Source: Marinomonas sargassi
GTDB taxonomy: Bacteria; Pseudomonadota; Gammaproteobacteria; Pseudomonadales; Marinomonadaceae
Assembly (NCBI RefSeq): GCF_025716875.1
Contig: NZ_JAOVZB010000001.1
Location: 1 to 64,000 of the forward strand
Reading direction: 5' to 3'
Length of the DNA: 64,000 nucleotides
The notes under the pieces were generated by a model. The model was given only the letters and a program-made list of their open reading frames with translations, ran no database searches and was not told the origin of the DNA. Below, one piece after another: positions 54,426 to 64,000 of the stretch. Position 1 is the first letter of the stretch. The number at the start of each line of letters is the position of its first letter. The position numbers and the translations under genes are program-made.

Positions 54426-55780
54426 GTGTCACTCTCTTGTTGATTCATGAAATAACGCTGTTGGGGGCTTTGCTCATCAAGCTCTGATAACCAGTTCAGC
54501 TTATCGGCAATTTTTTTCTCTAAACCTCGATCTGTAGGCTGATAATACCGCATATTGGCTAATTCTTCTGGTAAATAATTTTCACCCGCTGCATAAGCAT
54601 GCTCTTCATTATGGGCATAGCGATAATCTTCCCCATGCCCCATATCTTTTGCTAACGATGTTGGTGCATTTCGCAGATGGTTTGGCACTTCATAACTAGG
54701 TTGCGATGACGCATCTGACATTGCCTGCTTATAAGCCATGTAGACAGCATTACTTTTGGGGGCTGACGCCATATAAACCGCCGCCTGCGCAATGGCTCTA
54801 TTACCTTCTTTAGGGCCAACACGTTCAAATATATCCCATGCGTTTAAGCCAACCTGCAAGGCTCTTGGGTCGGCATTACCAATATCTTCAGAAGCAATTG
54901 CTAATAACCTCCGAGCTATATACAAAGGATCGCAACCGCCATCCAACATACGTGCCATCCAATACAAGGCTCCATCAGGAGAGGAACCACGAACAGACTT
55001 ATGGAAAGCGGATATTTGATCATAGAAAACATCCCCCTGACGATCAAAGCGTCGTACGCTATCACCAAGTACATCTTCCAACTGTGCTTGGGTGACTTGC
55101 GTTTCCGGCTCGATTAAGTCCGAAAGAATCTCGAGAAAGTTAAGCCCCCTGCGAATATCACCATCTGCCGCTTGCGCTAAGATAGAAAGATAGTGATCCG
55201 ATATTTGGTTACGGCTGATATTGACGCCTTTATCTGCATCTTCCATAGCACGAATAAGCACTTGCTGAACATCGTCAACAGATGGCGTTTGTAAACGATA
55301 GACACGCGCTCGTGATAACAAGGCAGAATTAAGTTCAAATGCAGGGTTTTCGGTAGTGGCACCAATAAATAAAAAAGTACCATCTTCAATAAAGGGTAAA
55401 AAGGCATCCTGTTGAGACTTGTTAAACCTATGCACCTCATCCACAAATAAAACTGTTTGCGAACCATTCATCATGCGCAGCTGTTTTGCTTGATCGACCG
55501 CGGCACGAATCTCTTTGACACCAGACATAACAGCAGAGATTTCTATGAATTGTGCATCCAAGGCGTGACTAAGTAATTGAGCAAATGTGGTTTTTCCAAC
55601 ACCCGGAGGGCCCCACAAGATAAAAGAATGGCAGTGACCCGTTTCCACCATACGACGCAATGGTTTTCCTGGACCTACAAGGTGAGACTGACCTATATAA
55701 TCATCTAAGGAGGAAGGCCTCATTCTGGCAGCAAGGGGCTGATAAGCTTCCGTAGGCACCTCTGAAAAAAGGTCTCTCAT
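54422..55780 (-). CDS. rarA: Replication-associated recombination protein A
   Basis: 452 residues of the RarA/MgsA AAA+ clamp-loader-like family: Walker A GPPGVGKTTFAQLL (about 57-70), Walker B VLFVDEVHRFN (about 112-122), sensor region GATTENPAFEL. Acts at stalled forks with SSB. One-base overlap with lolA (TGATG). Confidence 0.95.
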   Translation of the reverse strand: MRDLFSEVPTEAYQPLAARMRPSSLDDYIGQSHLVGPGKPLRRMVETGHCHSFILWGPPGVGKTTFAQLLSHALDAQFIEISAVMSGVKEIRAAVDQAKQLRMMNGSQTVLFVDEVHRFNKSQQDAFLPFIEDGTFLFIGATTENPAFELNSALLSRARVYRLQTPSVDDVQQVLIRAMEDADKGVNISRNQISDHYLSILAQAADGDIRRGLNFLEILSDLIEPETQVTQAQLEDVLGDSVRRFDRQGDVFYDQISAFHKSVRGSSPDGALYWMARMLDGGCDPLYIARRLLAIASEDIGNADPRALQVGLNAWDIFERVGPKEGNRAIAQAAVYMASAPKSNAVYMAYKQAMSDASSQPSYEVPNHLRNAPTSLAKDMGHGEDYRYAHNEEHAYAAGENYLPEELANMRYYQPTDRGLEKKIADKLNWLSELDEQSPQQRYFMNQQESDT

Positions 55781-56406
55781 CAGTTACCTTCTATAATGAC
55801 GTCCACATGTTCTGGAAGTTCTAGAGTGAAATTAGCCTTAGCAACACCTTCATGGGTTTCGACATTTTTAAATTCGATGACTGTCGTTTGTCCTAAAGAA
55901 TCAACAATACTCATGGCACTGATTAGATCTTTTTTAAACGACAAAGTAAGTGTTTGAAACAATGTTTGATCATCTTTAGGCGCCAATCGATATTTTCCGT
56001 TACTGATTTCACTAACATCGAAATTAGGCAGAACATCTCTTGCTGGTTGGCTTAGTAATGCCGCAGGGGAATTCCCAACAGAACCAGAAACAGGCCTTTG
56101 CGTCGCTTGTTCTAAATCCACGTCCCAAATGGTAACTGTCTGTCCATTGGAAATAATACGCTGAGAAAAAGGCGAGATGCTATCCCAAACAAATTGATTT
56201 GGCTTGGCTAGCAAAAACACACCTTCACTGACCTGCAGCTCTTTGCCTTGCTCATCGTAGGTAACCTGTCTGAATTCACCTTCTACATTTCGATTATTTT
56301 CCAACAAGGCCTCAATCGAATCTGAGACTTCAGTGGCGTGAACATTCGTTAGAGATAATATAAACACTAAAAATAAAACGCTTTGTTGTAGCAACTTGTT
56401 GATCAA
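55780..56406 (-). CDS. lolA: Outer-membrane lipoprotein carrier protein
   Basis: 208 residues with a signal peptide (ending about ATEV, residue 24), periplasmic chaperone moving lipoproteins from LolCDE to LolB. QVTYDEQGKELQVSEGVFLLAKPNQF (about 45-70) and the typical beta-barrel-like pattern follow. Part of ftsK-lolA-rarA-crcB-serS. Confidence 0.9.
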   Translation of the reverse strand: MINKLLQQSVLFLVFILSLTNVHATEVSDSIEALLENNRNVEGEFRQVTYDEQGKELQVSEGVFLLAKPNQFVWDSISPFSQRIISNGQTVTIWDVDLEQATQRPVSGSVGNSPAALLSQPARDVLPNFDVSEISNGKYRLAPKDDQTLFQTLTLSFKKDLISAMSIVDSLGQTTVIEFKNVETHEGVAKANFTLELPEHVDVIIEGN

Positions 56407-56463
56407 TTCATTACCTCACTAAAATTCAATCGCCCAGAATAGGATAATTCAAAACTAACAGGA

Positions 56464-59196
56464 TCATTCTGGAATTAAGATTTCTCTTTGTCCATTAGTG
56501 CCCATAGGGCCAACTAGACCAGCTGCTTCCATCGCTTCCACTAGATTAGCAGCTCGGTTATAGCCTATTTTTAATCGGCGCTGTACAGACGAAATAGAAG
56601 CTTTTCGAGTTTCTAACACAATTTTTACAGCTTCATCATATAGGGCATCTTTGTCTTCACTATCATCGCCGGACATAAGATCTTCAGGATTTACTACCAC
56701 ATCTTCTATGTAAGCAGGCTCCCCTCTTTGCTTCCATTCTTCTACCACGGCATGCACTTCATCATCAGAAACAAAGGCGCCGTGAACACGAATAGGAGTT
56801 GGTAGACCCGCAGGAAGGTATAACATATCACCCATTCCTAGTAACTGATCTGCCCCACCTTGATCCAGAATGGTTCTTGAATCGATTTTAGAGGACACTT
56901 GGAACGCCATACGAGTCGGTATATTGGCCTTAATAAGACCTGTAATAACATCAACAGAAGGTCGTTGTGTTGCCAATATCAAATGAATACCTGCCGCACG
57001 GGCTTTTTGTGCAATTCGAGCAATGAGCTCTTCTACTTTTTTACCGACTATCATCATCATGTCGGCAAATTCATCAACAATAATCACAATATAAGGTAAT
57101 GGCTCTAGGTGAGGAACTGTACGAGCAACACCATCTTCGGAGAACATAGCCATTTCAGGTTGCCAAAGTGGATCTTCTATTGGACTACCCGCTTCTATCG
57201 CATCCCTTACTTTCTTGTTGTAGCCCGCAATATTACGTACACCTAGCTTAGACATAAGCTTGTAACGGCGCTCCATCTCATCAACAGACCAACGAAGGCC
57301 GTTCGCTGCGTCTTTCATATCTGTGATGACAGGGGTTAGCAGATGCGGAATACCTTCGTATATAGAAAGTTCCAACATTTTAGGGTCAACCATGATCATG
57401 CGCACTTCATCGGGAGTCGATTTAAGCAGCATACTTAAAATCATTGCATTAACCCCAACAGACTTACCTGAACCTGTTGTACCAGCCACCAGAACATGTG
57501 GCATCTTAGCTAGGTCAACCACCACAGGTTCACCTGAAATATCATGCCCAAGGGATAAAGTAAGCGGAGAAGAAGATCTATCATAAGCGTCACAATTGAT
57601 CACTTCAGAGAAGTAAACTGTGTCACGAACTTGGTTGGGGATCTCAATACCTATGGTGGATTTTCCTGCAATTACCTCAACCACACGAACACTCATCACA
57701 CTCAGAGAACGAGCAAGGTCTTTTGCGAGGTTAGTGATTCTGGAAACCTTTATCCCCGGCGCTGGCTGTATTTCGAAACGAGTAATTACGGGGCCTGGAT
57801 TTACTTCAACCACTTCCACTTTTACACCAAAATCTAGCAACCTTTGCTCTAATAACTCGGACAGAGAAAGCAGCTCATCTTCCGTATAACCGCCCTTTTT
57901 AGGTTTAGGCTGGGTAAGCACTGAACGATCAGGTAATGAGTAAGAAGGCTCATTTCTTTGCTCCACTGTTGAGTCTGGCGTCGAGCTATCTAATGAATCT
58001 AATTGTTTTGCTTCCGATAGGGTACGAACAGCAGGTTTATGTGGAGAAATCGTGTCAGTAGTCGCTGCTTGATCCCCAAATAATACATTATCTGCTTGCT
58101 CTTTTGTTATCTGGGAATGCTCGACTGATTCAGCCTTTTCTTCGGTTAATGGGTCAGATAAGGTTTGTGAAGTTTTTTGTGCTGCCGTTGGATCAACTTC
58201 AGAAAAGTCTTCTTCAATATAAAGCGTATCGCCAATTTCCATATCAGCATCGTCAACAGACAATGAATCTAAGCCACCGAAATCTGGCTCTTCTGGCGTA
58301 AATTCGACAACATCCTCTTTACTCTCTTTCTTTTTCGAAAAAATAGAAGGTAAGGCTAGCTTAGAAAAAGCACTTTCTTTCTTCTGTTCTTTTTCCAAAG
58401 GATCTTGCTGCTGAGACTCTTCATCTTCAGTAGCTAGGCTCTCATTTTTATCTAGATTCTCCTTTTTAGAAGAGTCGAGTTTATTTCTTTTCTTACGGAA
58501 AATAGCCGGCTCTTCTGGCTCCTCTAATTCATCTAGTCCATCTTCATCTGGGCGAGCTAAACTTTTCTCACCCTTTTTCTGACGTCGTTCAATTTGCTTC
58601 TCTCGCAGATTTATAACAATTTTATAAACCGCCTCACCCAATCGGTCCATCAAACTTAACCAGTGCAATTGAAACAACAAAGTTACAGATAGAAGCACCA
58701 GCGCCAAACTAACCAAGGTTGAGCCGTCATAGCCAATCACACCATATAAAAGTTGACCTAGGCCATTACCAAGAATACCACCAGAACCATATTGTAGTTC
58801 GGGATTACCAACCGTATGCAAGAAACACAAGACAGAACCAAAAGATAAGTAAAGAACACTACCTACTGTACACAGCAAAGCATTGTTGAGGGGTAACATA
58901 GCATGGGGGTTTCGCCATAAAACAATGGCAACCCAAATAAATAAAGGTGGAAGGGTATAAAAGAGGGCTCCAAAAAAGCTAGAAGTTAAATCCGCTATAA
59001 CCGCACCAGCAGGCCCCATTGAATTTTGAATAGGATTGTTTGTGCCGGAATAGAACCAGCTTGGGTCATCTGGATGATAGCTATAGGTTGCTAATCCAAA
59101 AAAGAACAAAAATAACAGGGCGACAATAAAACCAGCCTGCTTAGCAAACATATTCCAAATTGGTGATCGTACTGACTCACTCGTACTCTCTGGCAA
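56464..59196 (-). CDS. ftsK: DNA translocase FtsK
   Basis: 910 residues: four N-terminal membrane helices (about 15-185) that act at the septum, an acidic linker (about 200-430) rich in Glu/Asp/Ser, and the hexameric motor with Walker [16 protein letters not shown] (about 566-580), Walker [13 protein letters not shown] (about 695-706) and a C-terminal winged-helix gamma domain ([21 protein letters not shown]) that reads KOPS to move DNA to dif. Linker is short for the family. Confidence 0.95.
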   Translation of the reverse strand: MPESTSESVRSPIWNMFAKQAGFIVALLFLFFFGLATYSYHPDDPSWFYSGTNNPIQNSMGPAGAVIADLTSSFFGALFYTLPPLFIWVAIVLWRNPHAMLPLNNALLCTVGSVLYLSFGSVLCFLHTVGNPELQYGSGGILGNGLGQLLYGVIGYDGSTLVSLALVLLSVTLLFQLHWLSLMDRLGEAVYKIVINLREKQIERRQKKGEKSLARPDEDGLDELEEPEEPAIFRKKRNKLDSSKKENLDKNESLATEDEESQQQDPLEKEQKKESAFSKLALPSIFSKKKESKEDVVEFTPEEPDFGGLDSLSVDDADMEIGDTLYIEEDFSEVDPTAAQKTSQTLSDPLTEEKAESVEHSQITKEQADNVLFGDQAATTDTISPHKPAVRTLSEAKQLDSLDSSTPDSTVEQRNEPSYSLPDRSVLTQPKPKKGGYTEDELLSLSELLEQRLLDFGVKVEVVEVNPGPVITRFEIQPAPGIKVSRITNLAKDLARSLSVMSVRVVEVIAGKSTIGIEIPNQVRDTVYFSEVINCDAYDRSSSPLTLSLGHDISGEPVVVDLAKMPHVLVAGTTGSGKSVGVNAMILSMLLKSTPDEVRMIMVDPKMLELSIYEGIPHLLTPVITDMKDAANGLRWSVDEMERRYKLMSKLGVRNIAGYNKKVRDAIEAGSPIEDPLWQPEMAMFSEDGVARTVPHLEPLPYIVIIVDEFADMMMIVGKKVEELIARIAQKARAAGIHLILATQRPSVDVITGLIKANIPTRMAFQVSSKIDSRTILDQGGADQLLGMGDMLYLPAGLPTPIRVHGAFVSDDEVHAVVEEWKQRGEPAYIEDVVVNPEDLMSGDDSEDKDALYDEAVKIVLETRKASISSVQRRLKIGYNRAANLVEAMEAAGLVGPMGTNGQREILIPE

Positions 59197-59277
59197 AACA
59201 GGTATTCCTTTATGCTAAATCTAAACAAAATATGGCTACTTTCATGAAGCCTATAATCCGCTAAGCTTACCATAAAA

Positions 59278-59302
59278 AAAGCCGACCCAAAGGGTCGGCT
59301 TT
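59278..59302 (-). terminator. Terminator after the porin gene
   Basis: AAAGCCGACCC / GGGTCGGCTTT (59278-59302), three-base loop, with T-run on the minus strand. Confidence 0.85.
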
Positions 59303-59343
59303 CGTATTTACACTAAGAAACACTGTCTAAATAAAGAAAGGTC

Positions 59344-60189
59344 TTAGAAAGATGCAGTTACACCAACAGATGTGGAGTCAGTGTTGAGATCACCTGCAAA
59401 ATTTTTCAAGTAGTAAGTTAAATCACCAACTGCGTATTCAGCAATGAAGTAAGTACCAGTCTTCTTAGATTCCATATTATTTGCAAGCTCAAGAGCAAAA
59501 GTTAATTCCTCAGTAGCTGCAAAAGAAGCTGTAGACGTCATTTTTTCTACATCTGTAGAGCCAGTAGCACCACTTGCACCTACACCATAGTCAAGAGAAA
59601 TAGTCAAAGGACCAGCAGTTGTTGAAAAACCAACGTTTACTGCGTTTGCATCGCCCACTGAACCACCAGAAATACCCACTTTAATTGCATCAAAGCTAGT
59701 TACGTAAGAAGCTGCTACGCCAATGTCAGAATCTTCAGTTGTAGTAGAGTCAGTTGCTTCTAAAGCAACAGTAAACTCAGGAGTAACTTTGTAACGAACA
59801 CCGGCATCATCAGTATCACCAGAAGTGGTTAAATCGACACCACCTAGCTGCTCATCAAGGCTACCCATGAAAGCACCAGTTGAAACAGAACCATCAAAAC
59901 GACCGAAGGATACAGCACCTTGTGTCACGTAGATTTTTTCAAGACCGATATCAACATCTTCATCAGAAGAAGTACCAGCAATTTCAAGCTCAGCGTAAAC
60001 AACACCAGTATCAACTGATAATTCAATTTCACTCAAATCAGTTCCGTCAACAGAGTCAACTGTATCTGTTGTTGTATATTCGATGCCAGCTTCACCAGAA
60101 ATAACGGCATCAGCAGCGATCGTAGAAGTAGAAACAGCAGCTGCAACAGCAGATACCGCAAATACAGAAGCAAGTTTAATAGCTTTCAT
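59344..60189 (-). CDS. Acidic general porin
   Basis: 281 residues with a signal peptide (about 1-26, ending STIAA), an outer-membrane beta-barrel pattern of alternating short strands, strongly acidic loops (many Asp/Thr/Ser), and a terminal Phe (GVTASF) that serves as the barrel assembly signal. Belongs to the gram-negative porin type. Solute specificity unknown. Upstream there are 513 bases of leader, suggesting heavy regulation. Confidence 0.78.
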   Translation of the reverse strand: MKAIKLASVFAVSAVAAAVSTSTIAADAVISGEAGIEYTTTDTVDSVDGTDLSEIELSVDTGVVYAELEIAGTSSDEDVDIGLEKIYVTQGAVSFGRFDGSVSTGAFMGSLDEQLGGVDLTTSGDTDDAGVRYKVTPEFTVALEATDSTTTEDSDIGVAASYVTSFDAIKVGISGGSVGDANAVNVGFSTTAGPLTISLDYGVGASGATGSTDVEKMTSTASFAATEELTFALELANNMESKKTGTYFIAEYAVGDLTYYLKNFAGDLNTDSTSVGVTASF

Positions 60190-60702
60190 TAAAGAATCCC
60201 CTTTATATTATATGTGGCCTTTTATAGACCTTAAAAATAACGCTTTACCTAATTTAGAAACGCTGTTTCCAACGATTCAAACACTTTAAAACTAACAAGT
60301 TTCACTTTTATGACATTTGTCAGAAAGAAGTAAAACTTATTAATTCTTAATACCTCAACAAGTAATTACATAAATCATTGTTTAGCATTACATTGATTTA
60401 AACCAAGTTTTATCTTACGGGTCAAGCTCTGCTTGCACTTTTTTTGTTTTTTTCTCCGTTCTGAGCAAAAAACAAGCAAGAAAAAACCACTTTTACAATT
60501 TCACGGGTAGAAGAATCTAAAAATAGAAGACTTTAGCACTATAAAACACTTTGAATAAGTTGAATTTCAGTACTTTTTCTTCCTTTGCATACAGATATCG
60601 GTAAACGGCATAATAACTTTAGTTTTTTATATATATTATCTATCAAAAAGTTTATCGTTTGCTTTCAAGAGCCTTACAGTAACAACGAAGCAACTTCCTA
60701 TT
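60190..60702. other. Porin-aat divergent intergenic region
   Basis: 513 bases, strongly AT-rich with T-runs (around 60437-60460), no reading frame. The porin ribosome site AAAGGGGAT lies just before its ATG, with a TATAAT-like hexamer close upstream (60202-60210). No promoter can be fixed for aat. Confidence 0.5.
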
Positions 60703-61452
60703 ATGCTTAGCAAACAAGAAAATGATCCAGTAGAGTTAGCCTTTTTATCCGAGTCTCCCTATGATACGCCTAATCCAGCTAAAGCACTTGATGATCCAGA
60801 AGGCTTAGTCGCAGTTGGCGGTGACCTATCAACGACACGCCTTACTCACCTATACAGCCATGGTTTTTTCCCTTGGTTTAGCAAACCTGATCCTATTTTG
60901 TGGTGGCACCCCGCACAAAGATGTGTATTACAACCACAAGAGCTTCACATATCCAAATCGCTTAAAAAGTCCATTAAACGGAGTGAATGGAGTTTTTCTA
61001 TTAACAGAGATTTCTCATCAGTAATTGACTATTGCTCTGACCTTAGGGCAGAAAAAGAAGGAACATGGATCTCAGAAGAAATAAAACATGCTTATATTGA
61101 GCTACATAAACTTGGCTACGCCCACTCAATCGAAATTTGGCAAGAAGAAAAACTGGTTGGCGGCTTTTATGGCATTGCAATGGGGCGAATATTCTTTGGT
61201 GAATCCATGTTTTCACTTGTACCCAATGCATCCAAAGTTGCCTTAAAGCAGTTCTGTGAACTCGCGATAGGATGCGATATTGAATTAATCGATTGCCAAG
61301 TGGAGTCTGAACACCTCATTTCATTGGGAGCCAAACTTATCCCTAGAGAATATTTTATCGAAACGCTCAAACAAGCAATTCCGACTCCAAATCCAAATGA
61401 AAAATTAATATCTTTAGGGAGAGAAGGTATAAAACACGATATTTTACCCTAA
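60703..61452 (+). CDS. aat: Leucyl/phenylalanyl-tRNA-protein transferase
   Basis: 249 residues of the Aat fold: the start FLSESPYDTPNPAKALDDPEGLVAVGGDL and WWHPAQRCVLQPQELHISKSLKK (about 67-88) with the substrate-binding region around FGESMFSLVPNASKVALKQF. Adds Leu or Phe to N-terminal Arg/Lys proteins for the N-degron pathway that ends at ClpS/ClpAP, whose ClpA is encoded 500 bases further on. Confidence 0.95.
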   Translation: MLSKQENDPVELAFLSESPYDTPNPAKALDDPEGLVAVGGDLSTTRLTHLYSHGFFPWFSKPDPILWWHPAQRCVLQPQELHISKSLKKSIKRSEWSFSINRDFSSVIDYCSDLRAEKEGTWISEEIKHAYIELHKLGYAHSIEIWQEEKLVGGFYGIAMGRIFFGESMFSLVPNASKVALKQFCELAIGCDIELIDCQVESEHLISLGAKLIPREYFIETLKQAIPTPNPNEKLISLGREGIKHDILP

Positions 61453-61680
61453 CAACGTCCAAATTCATCTCCGTTATGTACCAGTTGAATTTGCCTTACG
61501 GTGCTTTTTTAGGCAAAATACGCTCGATTAAAATTCAGCTGCATTTCGAAAGTTAACAGTTTGAGATGCAATCGATATTTAAAGTTACGTTAGATAGCAA
61601 AGAATCACTCTTTTTTTGCTTTTTCCCTGTTGGGCTCAGCGTATACCAAACAAAAGATTCAACACCATAGGACACATATT

Positions 61681-61899
61681 GTGGCAAAAGAAGAAGGCTT
61701 AGAAATGGAAGGCACTATCATTGATACGTTGCCTAACACCATGTTCCGTGTCGAACTAGAGAACGGACACGTAGTAATTGCTCATATCTCTGGAAAAATG
61801 CGTAAAAACTACATCCGTATTTTGACCGGTGACAAAGTAAAAGTAGAACTAACTCCTTACGACCTTTCTAAAGGACGTATTGTTTACCGCGCGCGTTAA
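61681..61899 (+). CDS. infA: Translation initiation factor IF-1
   Basis: 72 residues from the GTG at 61681 (the frame is open further left, but [13 protein letters not shown] is the universal IF-1 start; AGGA lies about ten bases before it). S1-like OB fold, [26 protein letters not shown] (about 20-45). Essential initiation factor. Terminator follows. Confidence 0.96.
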   Translation: MAKEEGLEMEGTIIDTLPNTMFRVELENGHVVIAHISGKMRKNYIRILTGDKVKVELTPYDLSKGRIVYRAR

Positions 61900-61920
61900 T
61901 CATAACGAGCAAGTAAGCAG

Positions 61921-61958
61921 ACATAAAAAAGCCGGAATGTAATCCGGCTTTTTTATGT
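61921..61958. terminator. Bidirectional terminator, infA / clpA
   Basis: A 16-base perfect stem (61921-61936 with 61943-61958), central GCCGGA/TCCGGC with A- and T-runs on either side. Confidence 0.9.
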
Positions 61959-61973
61959 CTCGAGATAAACATA

Positions 61974-63998
61974 TCAATGCAATACAGCTTCTTCCATCAC
62001 ATCAAATTGTAGTTCGTCCTTTTTCTCATTTAGGGAAATTTTCACGTGCCCGCCATTACTAAGATCACCAAATAGAATTTGGTCCGCTAGAGGCTTCTTC
62101 AAATGTTCTTGAATCACCCTCGCCATTGGTCTTGCACCCATTTGACGATCGTAACCCTTATTAGCTAACCAACCACGAGCCGTGTCTGACACTTCCAAAA
62201 GAACATTCTTGGAGTCAAGCTGCACCTGCAACTCCACTAAGAACTTATCTACCACATTGAAGATAATACTTTCATCCAGCTGACCGAATTGAATAACAGC
62301 ATCCAGTCGATTACGGAATTCAGGTGTAAAGGTTCTATTTATGATCTCAATACCGTCTGTTGAGTTATCTTGATTAGAGAAACCGATTGAGCGCTTAGCC
62401 AGCTCCTCTGCGCCTGCATTCGACGTCATAATCAAAATCACATTACGGAAATCGGCTTTGCGACCATTGTTATCCGTTAAAGTACCGTGATCCATTACCT
62501 GCAAAAGCAAATTAAAGACTTCCGGGTGGGCTTTCTCAATTTCATCCAGCAGTACAACACTGTGAGGGTTCTTCGTCACAGCTTCGGTTAATAAACCGCC
62601 CTGATCAAAGCCGACATAACCTGGTGGCGCACCGATGAGCCGAGAGACCGCATGGCGCTCCATATATTCAGACATATCAAAGCGGATAAGCTCTAAACCT
62701 AGTTGCTTAGCAAGCTGCTTAGTTACTTCCGTTTTACCTACACCAGTAGGGCCTGCCATCAAAAATGAACCAATTGGCTTTTGCTCCGCTTTTAAGCCAG
62801 CTCTAGAGAGTTTAATTGCCGCGGACAAAGAACTAATCGCATCGTCCTGACCAAACACCACCATTTTCAAATTTCGCTCTAAATTCGACAGAACTTGTCT
62901 ATCATCAGAATTAACCGCTTTAACAGGTACTCTCGCTATTTTAGAGACAATATCTTCAATCTCTTCTGTGGTGATTAAAGCTTTACGCGTTTCTTCAGGC
63001 TGTAAGCGCTGGTATGCACCAGCCTCATCAATCACATCTATTGCTTTGTCTGGCATATGACGATCTGTCACATAGCGCTGAGCTAACTCTGCAGCGGCCA
63101 GCAAAGAAGCCTCTTCATACTTCACATTATGGTGTTCTTCAAAAGAACTGATAATGCCTTTTAATATTTGGTAAGTATCTTCAACACTTGGCTCATTTAC
63201 ATCAACTTTTTGAAAGCGTCGAGCCAGAGCATGGTCCTTCTCAAAGATGCCACGAAACTCTTGAAAAGTAGTGGAGCCGATGCAACGCAGTCCACCTGAA
63301 CTTAATACAGGCTTTAATAAGTTAGAGGCATCCATAACACCACCAGATGCTGCCCCTGCTCCGATAATGGTATGAATTTCATCAATGAACAAAATCGCAT
63401 TAGGTAGCTTTTTCAACTCGCCTAGCAATTGCTTCAAGCGCTTTTCAAAGTCACCTCGGTACTTAGTACCCGCTAATAATGCACCTAAATCGAGTGAATA
63501 CACGACACCATCTGAGATTACATCTGGCACTTGTCCATCGACTATTCGCTTCGCAAGACCTTCCGCTATGGCCGTTTTACCGACACCTGACTCACCTACT
63601 AGCAATGGATTATTTTTCCTGCGACGAGAGAGGGTTTGGATAACTCGCTCCACTTCCTTCTCTCTACCTATTAATTTATCAATGCGGCCTGCACTGGCCT
63701 CTTCATTCAGATTCACAGCAAACTTTTGTAGCGGTGCAACGGATGGGGTATCGCCCTCTTCAGCCTGCTCACTCTCTTGCCCTGACGCTTCGCCAGATTT
63801 AGTGATACCGTGAGCAACAAAATTCACCACATCAATGCGCGCAACACCGTGTTTTTTAAGCAGGTAAACTGTTTGACTCTCTTGCTCACTGAAAATTGCC
63901 ACCAAAACATTCGCGCCGGTCACTTCTCGTTTACCAGACGATTGAACATGAAACACGGCTCGTTGTAATACTCGCTGAAAACCAAGAGTTGGCTGCAC
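61974..63998 (-). CDS. clpA: ATP-dependent Clp protease ATPase subunit ClpA (5' end outside window)
   Basis: About 674 residues visible; the reading frame runs off the right edge, and ClpA is normally about 755, so some 80 N-terminal residues are missing. Visible: part of the N-domain (VLQRAVFHVQSSGKREVTGANVLVAIF), first AAA+ Walker A GESGVGKTAIAEGL (about 138-151), second Walker A GPTGVGKTEVTKQLAK (about 417-432) and the C-terminal D2-small domain. Unfoldase feeding ClpP. The GTG near 63998 is an internal codon, not a start. clpS would be expected just beyond the edge. Confidence 0.95.
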   Translation of the reverse strand: MQPTLGFQRVLQRAVFHVQSSGKREVTGANVLVAIFSEQESQTVYLLKKHGVARIDVVNFVAHGITKSGEASGQESEQAEEGDTPSVAPLQKFAVNLNEEASAGRIDKLIGREKEVERVIQTLSRRRKNNPLLVGESGVGKTAIAEGLAKRIVDGQVPDVISDGVVYSLDLGALLAGTKYRGDFEKRLKQLLGELKKLPNAILFIDEIHTIIGAGAASGGVMDASNLLKPVLSSGGLRCIGSTTFQEFRGIFEKDHALARRFQKVDVNEPSVEDTYQILKGIISSFEEHHNVKYEEASLLAAAELAQRYVTDRHMPDKAIDVIDEAGAYQRLQPEETRKALITTEEIEDIVSKIARVPVKAVNSDDRQVLSNLERNLKMVVFGQDDAISSLSAAIKLSRAGLKAEQKPIGSFLMAGPTGVGKTEVTKQLAKQLGLELIRFDMSEYMERHAVSRLIGAPPGYVGFDQGGLLTEAVTKNPHSVVLLDEIEKAHPEVFNLLLQVMDHGTLTDNNGRKADFRNVILIMTSNAGAEELAKRSIGFSNQDNSTDGIEIINRTFTPEFRNRLDAVIQFGQLDESIIFNVVDKFLVELQVQLDSKNVLLEVSDTARGWLANKGYDRQMGARPMARVIQEHLKKPLADQILFGDLSNGGHVKISLNEKKDELQFDVMEEAVLH

Positions 63999-64000
63999 TT

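Noticed and set aside
54422-54430. Fluoride riboswitch for crcB
   Set aside because: crcB overlaps rarA by four bases, leaving no space for a riboswitch directly upstream.
63990-64000. GTG near the right edge as the clpA start
   Set aside because: ClpA families have about 80 more N-terminal residues and the residues after this GTG belong to the middle of the N-domain.

Overview
The window is chromosomal DNA of a gammaproteobacterium, most likely an Oceanospirillales member close to Marinomonas. This rests on protein flavour and on gene blocks typical of that group: gacA-uvrC-pgsA followed by tRNA-Gly/Cys/Leu, ftsK-lolA-rarA-crcB-serS, recC-recB-recD, tusDCBE, and aat-infA-clpA. Species assignment is inference; no database search was possible. 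Almost all of the sequence is ordinary housekeeping DNA with short intergenic gaps and many clear intrinsic terminators.

Layout. 1-245: promoter and leader of a ribosomal RNA operon read leftwards out of the window (16S would begin beyond base 1). 245-5.8 kb (minus): msrQ/msrP methionine-sulfoxide repair, pssA, hemL and a ClC chloride transporter that seems to use a CTG start. 5.9-9.6 kb: argC, an Lrp-type regulator divergent from a YjeH-like amino-acid exporter, and luxS. 9.6-13.3 kb: a TPR membrane protein, a DMT exporter, a second Lrp regulator, a P-loop kinase and a GNAT enzyme.

13.4-19.7 kb is the accessory part: a secreted polysaccharide-lyase-like protein, two poorly characterised small proteins, a periplasmic PEBP-family protein flanked by two copies of a structured repeat, and an RloC-like AAA_13 ATPase (likely phage defence) split by one in-frame amber codon. 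Hairpin-rich intergenic DNA closes this segment before ilvIH.

19.7-31.9 kb: ilvI-ilvH, a small unknown protein, queG, moaA-moaB-moeA with a structured leader, serB divergent from an AhpA/YtjB-like sensor carrying a cyclase-like C-terminus, cheW, a Tim44-like protein and trpS. 32.1-41.2 kb: the recC-recB-recD operon. 41.3-49.5 kb: tRNA-Ala, an EAL/HDOD protein, a thioesterase, three tRNAs, pgsA, uvrC, gacA, then a two-gene unit with a DnaT-like and a phage-lambda-P-like protein, and hpf. 49.7-64 kb: yccA, tusDCBE, a uroporphyrinogen methyltransferase, serS, crcB, rarA, lolA, ftsK, an acidic porin, aat, infA and most of clpA (cut by the right edge).

The most interesting points are the dnaT-like/P-like pair, which mirrors enterobacterial dnaT-dnaC but with a phage-type helicase loader; the interrupted RloC-like gene in a repeat-bounded segment; the paired repeats with compensatory stem changes; the CTG start of the ClC gene; and the candidate folding switch upstream of moaA. 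None of these is shown to be a new system from sequence alone.
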